From assembly GCA_026709535.1 (NCBI GenBank), contig JAPOST010000059.1:1-36611 (forward strand): 36,611 nucleotides of DNA, given 5' to 3'. How positions within the stretch are numbered: the first letter of the stretch is position 1; each line of letters opens with the position of its first letter. This document shows positions 1 through 6,514 of this stretch, in pieces. The DNA is from Rhodospirillaceae bacterium. Lineage in GTDB: Bacteria; Pseudomonadota; Alphaproteobacteria; Bin65. A model generated the notes under the pieces. That model ran no database searches and had not been told where the DNA came from. It worked only from the letters and a program-made list of their open reading frames with translations. Position numbers and translations under genes: made by a program.

Positions 1-70
1 GCGTGCGGCCACGGCGCCAGGAGGAACACCAGGGGCTTCCTGGCCAGCTGGCGCGTGCGGCCTCGTCAGG

Positions 71-238
71 CCGGAGAGCGTCCGGGACCGGATCCGTTCC
101 GGGGGCGAGCGGACCAACGCCCGTCTCAAGGACGCGTGCGGCGGCCACCCTGTGCGTGTCCGCGGGCACGCCAAGGTGTTCGGCCAGCTGATGTTCGCCT
201 TGCTCGCACTCACGGTCGACCAGATCATCCGCCGCGCC
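71..238 (+). pseudogene. DDE transposase C-terminal fragment (IS4/IS5-like)
   Basis: Reading frame 2 encodes a stretch containing ERTNARLKDACGG, then VRVRGHAKVFGQLMF and ALTVDQIIRRA. This matches the usual C-terminal end of IS4/IS5/IS1182-type DDE transposases (pattern ERVNGRLKDEFGG...VRGHAKVMCHLMFG...ADQ). Only the last 55 or so residues are recognisable. The upstream part is outside the window or degraded. Homology stops near base 238, where an IS630-type sequence on the opposite strand begins, so the fragment has been cut by another element or by a rearrangement. It cannot be functional. The exact IS family is uncertain. Confidence 0.6.
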
Positions 239-244
239 GTCCTT

Positions 245-778
245 GGTGACGGCGCCGGCGATGACGAAGGGGGCGATCATGCCGCGCTGTGTGAGCCCGG
301 CGACGAAGGTGGTTGTGTTCCAGTGGCCGTGAGGGACGGCCATGCGCAGGCGTTTGCCGCACGGGGCCCATCCATGGGTGCGGGGCGCAGAAGCACGTCT
401 GGCGCTGGCAGGAAGGCTTTGCCGAAGAGGGCGTGGCCGGTCTTTTTTTACGCGTGACACGAGGAAGCGCTGTATCGACCCTTAGCTGAAGATATGGCCC
501 CTCTCCCCGAGAGCCGCGCGCAACGCCGCAATAGTCATCTCCCGCTTCTCCTCAAGAAGACCCGGGATCATATCGCGCTGCGCCTCGATACGCTCCGAGC
601 GGCGGTCCCCGCCAAGCGCCTTCGGGCGTGCGTCTTGCTGTTCGCGCGCCAGCGCACGCCAGCGGCTTACACTCGCCGCGCTGACACCAAAACGCGCACC
701 GGCCGCTCTATGGCTCAGGCCCGCAGAAACCGCCGACAGAACACGATTGCGAAGATCAAGGAAAAGGGCTTTCGACAT
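245..778 (-). pseudogene. IS630-family transposase pseudogene
   Basis: From the start at 778 the minus strand encodes MSKALFLDLRNRVLSAVSAG and a helix-turn-helix with SHRAAGARFGVSAASVSRW, then RPKALGGDRRSERIEAQ and LRAALGERGHIFS, the typical N-terminal third of IS630 transposases. A TAA at 484-482 interrupts the protein where the family usually continues with a Tyr (YG..RFL), which suggests a Tyr-to-stop change. Beyond it, in the same frame, come GSIQRFL and later THGWAPCGKRLRMAVPHGHW and TTTFVAGLTQRGMIAPFV, part of the DDE domain. The segment with the first catalytic Asp (FIDETW in relatives) is missing and the 3' end is truncated. It is therefore dead: a nonsense codon, an internal deletion and a truncation. 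Confidence 0.75.
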
Positions 779-873
779 CTCAGCCGGCCTCCTCAACCCG
801 GCCAAAATCTTGAATCACAAATCACAAACCCCGTGAATCACCAAGCAATTCAATCAGGTCAGATCACGCTCTA
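245..873 (-). mobile_element. Decayed IS630-type insertion sequence remnant
   Basis: The segment carries a broken IS630-type transposase on the minus strand. On the livF side it ends in a sequence that reads tagagcgtgatctgacctga from base 873 downward on the minus strand, similar to termini of alphaproteobacterial IS630 elements as I remember them. IS630 elements insert at TA, and a TA at 872-873 is part of the livF stop codon. The other end is lost at about base 245 against a different transposase fragment, so no second inverted repeat can be shown. The outer boundary is inferred. Confidence 0.5.
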
Positions 874-1590
874 GAGGCCCAGATAAGCTCGCTGGACTTC
901 TGGTTTGGCGGCCAGTTTCCACCCTTCTCCATCAAGGCTTATTCGGCCGTTCTCAATTACATAAGCTTGAGAAGCCATTTTGAGCGCGCGCCCAATATTC
1001 TGTTCGGAGAGCAATATCGTCATACCGTTACTTGTCAGACCTGAGATCGTCTCAAAAATCTGGTCGACCATCATGGGCGCCAACCCAAGCGATGGTTCAT
1101 CCAACAGCAGGATTTTTGGCCGAGACATCAGCCCCCTTCCGAGAGCCAGCATTTGTTGCTCACCTCCGGAAAGCGTCCCGGCAATTTGCCGCCTTCTTTC
1201 CCGCAAGCGCGGAAACTGGGAATAGACTTGCTCAAGGCGATTCGCCGTATGTGGGCGCGCTGACGGCGAAATTGCCCCAAGACGCAGGTTCTGTTCCACG
1301 GAAAGATCGGGAAATACCAACCGTCCTTCTGGAACCAGCGCAATACCAGTCGCAACGCGCTTGGCAGCGTCCCAAGTCGTTATGTCTTTTCCTTGATACA
1401 TCACCGTACCAGATTTCGGGAGAAGCAGTCCGGCGAGCATACGCATCGTTGTAGTTTTGCCAGCACCATTTCCGCCGACAAGCGCGGTGATGGAAGACGG
1501 CTGCACCGTGAGGTCAACGCCGTGAAGCACCTGCATCGGACCGTAACCGCCGCCCAGTAGTCGAACATCAAGAAGCGGACCGCTGTTCAC
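871..1590 (-). CDS. livF: ABC transporter ATP-binding protein, LivF type
   Basis: This is the second ATPase of a branched-chain amino acid-type (HAAT) ABC importer, a cytoplasmic subunit that drives uptake through the LivH/LivM pore. The 239-residue product shows a Walker A GGNGAGKTT, signature LSGGEQQML and Walker B ILLLDEPSLGL, and ends RAYLGL as LivF proteins do. The start is GTG at 1590. GTG overlaps the livG stop as GTGA, which indicates translational coupling. It is the last gene of the leftward operon. Its TAG stop contains the TA at 872-873 that appears to be the target of the adjoining IS630 remnant, so the coding region seems undamaged. The symbol marks the family. The transported compound is probably the ring compound handled by the upstream enzymes rather than leucine, but that is inferred from context. 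Confidence 0.92.
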   Translation of the reverse strand: MNSGPLLDVRLLGGGYGPMQVLHGVDLTVQPSSITALVGGNGAGKTTTMRMLAGLLLPKSGTVMYQGKDITTWDAAKRVATGIALVPEGRLVFPDLSVEQNLRLGAISPSARPHTANRLEQVYSQFPRLRERRRQIAGTLSGGEQQMLALGRGLMSRPKILLLDEPSLGLAPMMVDQIFETISGLTSNGMTILLSEQNIGRALKMASQAYVIENGRISLDGEGWKLAAKPEVQRAYLGL

Positions 1591-2300
1591 GCCACACCCA
1601 GATACGCAGACTGAACATCGGGGTTTTGAGCAATCGATGACGGCGTGCCTTCAGCGATTTTCTGGCCGTGATCAAGTACCATGATTTGATCCGACAAAGT
1701 CATCAGAGCACCCATGACATGCTCAATGATCATCACGGTGATACCCAGTTCAGCCCGCATCTTTCGGATCATTTCGATCAAGTCCTGAACCTCTGTGGCG
1801 GTGAGGCCCGCCATGACTTCATCCAGGAGCAGCATCTGCGGTGCGGTCGCCAGAGCCCGTGCCATTTCCAACCGCTTTTGCTGGGATAACGTAAGGTCAC
1901 CGGCAAGGTAATTTGCAAAACGCTCCATACCCATGAAGCTCAAGAGATCGGTTTCCGAGAGTTGATTGGCTTCAGAACGATTCCCGGAACCGAAGCTGAA
2001 TGCGATTCTGATGTTCTCCTGAACGGTCAGGCCCCGGAAAGGACGGACAATCTGGAAAGTCCGAGCGACGCCTGCGCTGGCGACATGATGGGGCGCCAGA
2101 CCAGTCAATCGCCGCTCATTCAGCCATACCTCACCAGACGTCGGAAGCTGGTTGCCAGCAATGACGGCAAACAGTGTTGTCTTGCCGGCCCCGTTCGCAC
2201 CCATGATACCAAAGATGGCCCTCTCCGGCACCTTGAAGGAAATATTGCTCAGGGCTCTTATCCCACCAAAGGACTTGCTGATCCGATTGACCTTCAGCAT
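1587..2300 (-). CDS. livG: ABC transporter ATP-binding protein, LivG type
   Basis: First ATPase of the HAAT-type importer, 237 residues from ATG at 2300. This ATG shares its A with the livM stop (TGATG). The open frame continues upstream, but that part overlaps livM and does not look like LivG. The family N-terminus MLKVNRISKSFGGIRAL starts at 2300. Motifs are Walker A GANGAGKTT, Walker B MLLLDEVMAGL and the LivG C-terminus AYLG. The signature reads LTLSQQKRLEMARA instead of LSGGQ; LivG relatives commonly vary here. It overlaps livF by four bases. It should form a heterodimer with LivF beneath LivHM. Confidence 0.92.
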   Translation of the reverse strand: MLKVNRISKSFGGIRALSNISFKVPERAIFGIMGANGAGKTTLFAVIAGNQLPTSGEVWLNERRLTGLAPHHVASAGVARTFQIVRPFRGLTVQENIRIAFSFGSGNRSEANQLSETDLLSFMGMERFANYLAGDLTLSQQKRLEMARALATAPQMLLLDEVMAGLTATEVQDLIEMIRKMRAELGITVMIIEHVMGALMTLSDQIMVLDHGQKIAEGTPSSIAQNPDVQSAYLGVA

Positions 2301-3238
2301 CACACCAGCCCGACGCCGGGACGCTGCAGGGAACGCGACGCTAGACGATCCAACAGACCGGAAACGCCGTTTGGCGCAAACAGCACAAATCCGATCAGGA
2401 GCACGCCAAGAATCACCATGTAGACTTGTGGAAAATTCGACCACAACAGTTCGGATAACAAGACCAGGAAGATTGCTCCCAAGACCGGCCCTCGGGCGTC
2501 TTCGCTACCACCAATGATCGCCATCGTGACGATGGTGAACGAGATAATCGGATCAAAGGCCTGCAACGGCTCAAAGTATCCGGTGCGCAGTACGAACATG
2601 GCACCAACCAATCCCGGCAGGAGCGCAGACAGGGCGAATGCGATCAGCTTGAAACGCATCGTCGGCACCCCCAGCGTCCCGGCAGCGGTTTCATCCTCAC
2701 GGATCGCAATCAGACCAGCGCCAAGACGCAGGCGTCGGACAACGACCACCGAAAAAGTGCCGACAAGCGCGAGCGCCGCCATCACCCAATAGAGGTCCTG
2801 CAGCGCCGGGCCGCCAAGCAGCAAACGGCTGAACTTGCCCAGCACGCTTTCGATATTGATCACGACATACTTGGCAAATTCAGCCAGGCCGAACGTCAGG
2901 ATGACGAAATAAGGTCCGCGCACCCGCATGACCGGCAAACCGACAAGGAGTGCGAAGAGCCCTGCTCCGACCGCCCCAACTATCGCGCCCAACCAGATCG
3001 GTACGGCGCCCCACGTCAATACGAGGAGATAACCGCCTATGCCGGCAAAGACCACGTGACCCAAGGAAATGTATCCGGCGAGACCGGAAACGAGAGTCCA
3101 GCTCTGGGCGAGTGCGACCCAACCGAAGAGGGTGAAACCGACGCCCAGGTAATAATCGTTTCCCAATAACGGCAGACAAAGAGCGCCAACAGCAACCAGC
3201 AACAACGGTAGGGCATCGCGTGAGAAGTTGAGGCTCAT
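2300..3238 (-). CDS. livM: ABC transporter permease, LivM type
   Basis: Inner-membrane permease of the HAAT-type importer, 312 residues, nearly all hydrophobic helices. The LivM core is clear: SWTLVSGLAGYISLGHVVFAG near residue 50, the pair VMRVRGPYFVILTFGLAEF near 105-125, and the coupling-helix region IREDETAAGTLGVP, which contacts the ATPases. The ATG at 3238 overlaps the livH stop as ATGA. The stop overlaps the livG start. It pairs with LivH to make the transmembrane channel. No truncation is visible and the length is normal for the family. Confidence 0.92.
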   Translation of the reverse strand: MSLNFSRDALPLLLVAVGALCLPLLGNDYYLGVGFTLFGWVALAQSWTLVSGLAGYISLGHVVFAGIGGYLLVLTWGAVPIWLGAIVGAVGAGLFALLVGLPVMRVRGPYFVILTFGLAEFAKYVVINIESVLGKFSRLLLGGPALQDLYWVMAALALVGTFSVVVVRRLRLGAGLIAIREDETAAGTLGVPTMRFKLIAFALSALLPGLVGAMFVLRTGYFEPLQAFDPIISFTIVTMAIIGGSEDARGPVLGAIFLVLLSELLWSNFPQVYMVILGVLLIGFVLFAPNGVSGLLDRLASRSLQRPGVGLV

Positions 3239-4122
3239 GTCATCCGCCGCTTTTGGAGCAGGCCTTCGGGGCGGAGCACCAAGACCAAGATAAAGACGCC
3301 GTAGATCAGGATTGACCGAAGATTGGCCGATGTTAGCGCAACACCATAAGTTTCGATGATCCCGAGCAACATGCCCGCGAGAAGCCCACCTGCAAGGTTG
3401 CCGAGGCCACCCAGGATGATTACTACGAATGCGACAATGGTGAACGGAAAGCCCATGAATGGAGAGATTTGTTCCGTCACCCCGATTAGCGCCCCGGCGA
3501 GCCCGGCCAATGCGAAACCCGTCACAAACGCGAAGAGCTGCACCCTGTTGACATCAATCCCGACGATTTGGCTGGCGGTGCGGTTTTGAATCAGCGCACG
3601 TATGGACAAGCCCAGCGGGCTAAGGCGCAGAAAAAAAACAATGAAAATGGAAAGGCCCAAGCACACCAGCAGTGCGGCCATCCGGCTTTGCGTGATGCTG
3701 ATCTCTCCGATTTGGACAAGCGAATCCAAGGCATTATAGGTCCGGGGAGTGGCCGAGAACGCCAATGCCGTTACATTCTGGATGATGATTGAGATGCCGA
3801 AGAAAATCAGCAGCGAATTGGCTTCAATCCGCTCGATCGACTGGCGACCCGACAATTGGCGCCGGAAAAGCCCAAAGTAAAGCGCCGCCCCCAGCAGTCC
3901 TGTCAAGACACCGGCGACAAGCATGGCGATGATCGGTGAAATTGCCGCCAGAGTGAATAACCAATACCCAACATAGCCGCCAATCATGACGAGATCGCCA
4001 TAGGCGATGTTCAGCAAACGCATGGTGCCATAGATCAGGTTCAGACCAAGGGCGACCAACCCGTAGATTGACCCGATTATCAGCGCCGCGATCAGCAACT
4101 GTCCGGAAAGGAGGATGTCCAA
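3235..4122 (-). CDS. livH: ABC transporter permease, LivH type
   Basis: Second inner-membrane permease of the HAAT-type importer, about 295 residues. Typical LivH segments are GSIYGLVALGLNLIYGTMRL and LNIAYGD near the N-terminus, SPLGLSIRALIQNRTASQIV for the ATPase-coupling loop, and FVVIILGGLGNLAGGLLAG later. No ATG lies at the right place. TTG at 4122 has an AGGG nine bases upstream, so I prefer it. The TTG at 4131 is in frame but touches that AGGG directly. The gene follows a hairpin with a T-rich tail (4148-4173), so it is probably transcribed at a lower level than the binding protein upstream. Confidence 0.9.
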   Translation of the reverse strand: MDILLSGQLLIAALIIGSIYGLVALGLNLIYGTMRLLNIAYGDLVMIGGYVGYWLFTLAAISPIIAMLVAGVLTGLLGAALYFGLFRRQLSGRQSIERIEANSLLIFFGISIIIQNVTALAFSATPRTYNALDSLVQIGEISITQSRMAALLVCLGLSIFIVFFLRLSPLGLSIRALIQNRTASQIVGIDVNRVQLFAFVTGFALAGLAGALIGVTEQISPFMGFPFTIVAFVVIILGGLGNLAGGLLAGMLLGIIETYGVALTSANLRSILIYGVFILVLVLRPEGLLQKRRMT

Positions 4123-4147
4123 CGGTGGCAACCCTGCAGAAAGAAAA

Positions 4148-4173
4148 GCGGAGCGGCCTCAAGACCGCTCCGC
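4148..4173 (-). terminator. Intercistronic hairpin with T tract between binding protein and livH
   Basis: A perfect 9-base stem (GCGGAGCGG pairing with CCGCTCCGC) with an 8-base loop. On the minus strand, the direction of the genes, it is followed by TTTTCTTTCT. It lies in the 70-odd bases between the binding-protein stop and livH. This fits a partial Rho-independent terminator or 3'-end stabiliser that lets the binding protein be made in excess over the membrane subunits. Downstream livHMGF has no other obvious promoter, so read-through is expected. Confidence 0.75.
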
Positions 4174-4195
4174 ACATTCAGATCGGAATCGCCAA

Positions 4196-5371
4196 CTATT
4201 TCCAGCCGGGCTTTGCCTGCCACTTGGCCGTGGCTCGCGACTTCGGCCACACAATGTGGATATTGCCATCCTGGATTTGCAGGAAGCCGGTCGGTGTAAC
4301 GGCATTCTGCACGCCATCGAACTGGACTCTGCCTATAATCGTGTCGAAGTTGCTGGTCGAGATAACCTTGCGGAGCTTGTCTTTGTCGAGGCCAGCCTTG
4401 GCGACGGCCTGCTCCAGGATTTCAGTCGACACCCACGCTTCGACGGAGTCGAGATAATCCGGCTCCTCTTTGAACTTCTCCAAGTAGGCTGCATAGAAGG
4501 CCTGGGCTCTAGCATTCTCTCCGTGCGGCGACCAGTGTCCCAACGTAACGATCCCGCTTGCTGCATTCTTGAACATGCCACGCCAGAAGCCAATAGCTGG
4601 ACCGACCATGACATATTGAAACTTGGCCTTAAGACCGAGTTCGCGCGCCTTGTTCATGTAAAGGATCGAGTCGCCGGGATAGGCCAGCGCCAGAATAGCA
4701 TCGGGCCTGGCCGCTTTCACCTTAGCCAGGATCGCCGTCATGTCCTTGATATTTGGCGGATAGTCGCTGTCGACAACAACCTTGATATCAGCCGCTTTCA
4801 GAGCCGGCATCAGGAATTTTTTGTTCTCCTGGCCGAATGGCAACTGGTTGGTCAGAATCGCCACCGTCTTGACGCCGGCATTCTTGAGTAGCCCGACCAT
4901 CGCAGCCGCCAGCTTGTCTGGAATGGCGGCTGTCGTGAACCAGATATTGCCCGGCTTCATGCTGCGCAGTTGAACCGATGACGCCGTGCTGCCAATCATC
5001 GGGAATTTGTGCCGCTCCACAACCGAAGCTATGGCAAAATGATGCGGCGTACCCCAGGGTGACAGCAGCAGATCAACCTTGTCCTGGGTAATCAGCTTTT
5101 CATAGATGCGGACAGCGTTTCCGGGGCTGGACTGATCGTCATACTGAACCAGCTTGATCTTTCGTTTTTCCTTCCCGCCAATGTTCAGGCCGCCTCGCGC
5201 ATTCACCTGCTCTGCCCAAAGGTTATAGGCATTGATCTGTGATGGCGCTGCAGGTGCGAACAGGCCGGTTTTCGCGATCGAGTACCCGATCTTCACATCG
5301 GCCGCTCCGGATGGCGACGCCCAGGCAACCGCAAGCGCGGCCGCAGCAAGGATCATCAGGGATTTCATCAT
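4196..5371 (-). CDS. Periplasmic substrate-binding protein of HAAT-type ABC importer
   Basis: A 391-residue extracytoplasmic binding protein of the Peripla_BP_6/LivK type. From ATG at 5371 it has a signal peptide (MMKSLMILAAAALAVAWASP, cleavage probably after SGA near residue 23), then the mature start ADVKIGYSIAKTGLFAP. Conserved features are QYDDQSSPGNAVRIYEKLI, FPMIGSTASS and VKTVAILTNQLPFGQENKKF at the domain crossover. The frame extends five codons upstream, but GGGAG eight bases before 5371 and an ATGA overlap with a small ORF favour this start. It delivers the ligand to LivHMGF. The ligand is not evident from sequence. Operon membership with a ring hydroxylase and a NicX-like dioxygenase suggests an aromatic or N-heterocyclic acid. 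Confidence 0.9.
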   Translation of the reverse strand: MMKSLMILAAAALAVAWASPSGAADVKIGYSIAKTGLFAPAAPSQINAYNLWAEQVNARGGLNIGGKEKRKIKLVQYDDQSSPGNAVRIYEKLITQDKVDLLLSPWGTPHHFAIASVVERHKFPMIGSTASSVQLRSMKPGNIWFTTAAIPDKLAAAMVGLLKNAGVKTVAILTNQLPFGQENKKFLMPALKAADIKVVVDSDYPPNIKDMTAILAKVKAARPDAILALAYPGDSILYMNKARELGLKAKFQYVMVGPAIGFWRGMFKNAASGIVTLGHWSPHGENARAQAFYAAYLEKFKEEPDYLDSVEAWVSTEILEQAVAKAGLDKDKLRKVISTSNFDTIIGRVQFDGVQNAVTPTGFLQIQDGNIHIVWPKSRATAKWQAKPGWK

Positions 5372-5628
5372 CTGTTCTTCTCCCATTTCGATTGCGCTGG
5401 CGCCCAGCGCACCAATACGCGGTCTTCCAAGGCTGCCGCCATCTTCGGATTAACAACGACGCTGTGATGAACAATCCTCTCGTCATCGAGCCAAAGTGAG
5501 CGGCCCGCCATCGGCACGTTGCAGTGCCCTGCAGTCAGCCGGATTGAGCGGCTGAGCATGCATGGCCGGAATTTTTCTACCTGTAACATCTTGGCGACAA
5601 GTTCACAGCATTCATCAAAGATGGTCAA
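5368..5628 (-). CDS. Small ORF of unknown function coupled to the binding-protein gene
   Basis: An open frame fills the gap between the hydrolase stop (5687) and the binding-protein start. It ends in TGA overlapping that start as ATGA, the same coupling seen throughout this operon. From TTG at 5628 it would encode 86 residues including FDECCELVAKMLQVEKF, LTAGHCNVPMAGRSLWLDD and VNPKMAAALEDRVLVRW. A shorter version could begin at ATG 5589. No strong ribosome site is visible and I recognise no family. It may be a real small protein or the degraded remnant of a larger gene. The four-base overlap is its main support. Confidence 0.35.
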   Translation of the reverse strand: MTIFDECCELVAKMLQVEKFRPCMLSRSIRLTAGHCNVPMAGRSLWLDDERIVHHSVVVNPKMAAALEDRVLVRWAPAQSKWEKNR

Positions 5629-5686
5629 TAGAGAACGGCGTTCTTTTTTGGTTTTTGACCATTCAGGCGCCAGCTGCCCTGGAGTG

Positions 5687-6514
5687 TCAGACTTGGCTTT
5701 GCATCCACCTGGCCGCATGCGGCGCCCAATCGCCGTCTGGATCACCCGCTTCCAGGCTGGCGCCGAGATGGTCGCAACCCTCAAGTTCAATTGTCTCGAC
5801 TGATGCCCCGGCTTTACGCAGCGCCAAGGCCATATCGGCACCCTGTTGCTTCAGATGGGGGAAATCGTCACTGCCCCATGCCATGAAGAAGGGCGGCGCA
5901 TGTCTGATGTTGACGACAGGGCTGGCCTGCTGATCGGTTTCGGAGTCTTCCGGTCCAAGAAATCGCGGTCGCGCCGACATGCCGTTGCCTTCGCGACAAT
6001 CGTACACCCCGGAGATCGGCAGGCATCCTTTCACAATATCCGATGCCATATTGCGGGGACGCTGCCAATCCGTCGATACTGCCATCAGGGAAGAATAGTG
6101 ACCGCCGGCAGAATGGCCGCCAACGAACACGCGATCCGGCCGGCCGCCGAACTCCCCGATCCTGTCGACCAGCCCTGCAAAACCGTCCAGAACATCTTGA
6201 TATCCATCTGGAAAAAAGACTCTGGGCGCCAGACGATATCCGATGGAAGCAAATGTAATGCCCCATTGCGACAACGCCGGGCCCATGAAGGCCATCCATT
6301 CCTTGTAACCACTGATCCAGCCGCCGCCGTGGACAAAGGCTAGTACATGGCCGGTCGGGTTATTGGCCCGGCAGACCAGAACGCTCTGATAGGCGTCTTC
6401 TCCGTACAGAAATTCCTCGTAATCAAGCATTTCCGCGCGACTGATACAGGCGTCGTGATAGGGTTTCGCAAAATCCGATAGCGGTTCCTGCGGTGGATAG
6501 TCCTCAATTTTCAA
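5687..6514 (-). CDS. Alpha/beta hydrolase, formamidase/HSL-like
   Basis: A 275-residue cytoplasmic alpha/beta hydrolase. The oxyanion-hole motif HGGGW is at residues 62-66, the nucleophile elbow GGHSAGGH puts the catalytic Ser at 135, and the probable acid and base are Asp216 or Asp217 (AWGSDDFPH) and His249 (GCDHLGAS). The fold resembles kynurenine-formamidase/HSL-type enzymes, which cleave N-formyl amides or short esters. It overlaps the large hydroxylase subunit by 11 bases, so it belongs to the operon. NicX-type ring cleavage yields N-formylmaleamate, which in known nicotinate pathways is deformylated by the alpha/beta hydrolase NicD. I infer an equivalent deformylase role here. It could instead hydrolyse an ester or lactone of another intermediate. 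Confidence 0.85.
   Translation of the reverse strand: MKIEDYPPQEPLSDFAKPYHDACISRAEMLDYEEFLYGEDAYQSVLVCRANNPTGHVLAFVHGGGWISGYKEWMAFMGPALSQWGITFASIGYRLAPRVFFPDGYQDVLDGFAGLVDRIGEFGGRPDRVFVGGHSAGGHYSSLMAVSTDWQRPRNMASDIVKGCLPISGVYDCREGNGMSARPRFLGPEDSETDQQASPVVNIRHAPPFFMAWGSDDFPHLKQQGADMALALRKAGASVETIELEGCDHLGASLEAGDPDGDWAPHAARWMQSQV

Noticed and set aside
482-805. Treating the IS630 N-terminal frame as a complete stand-alone orfA.
   Set aside because: Family sequence continues in the same frame after the stop codon, so it is better explained as a nonsense mutation in a decayed transposase.
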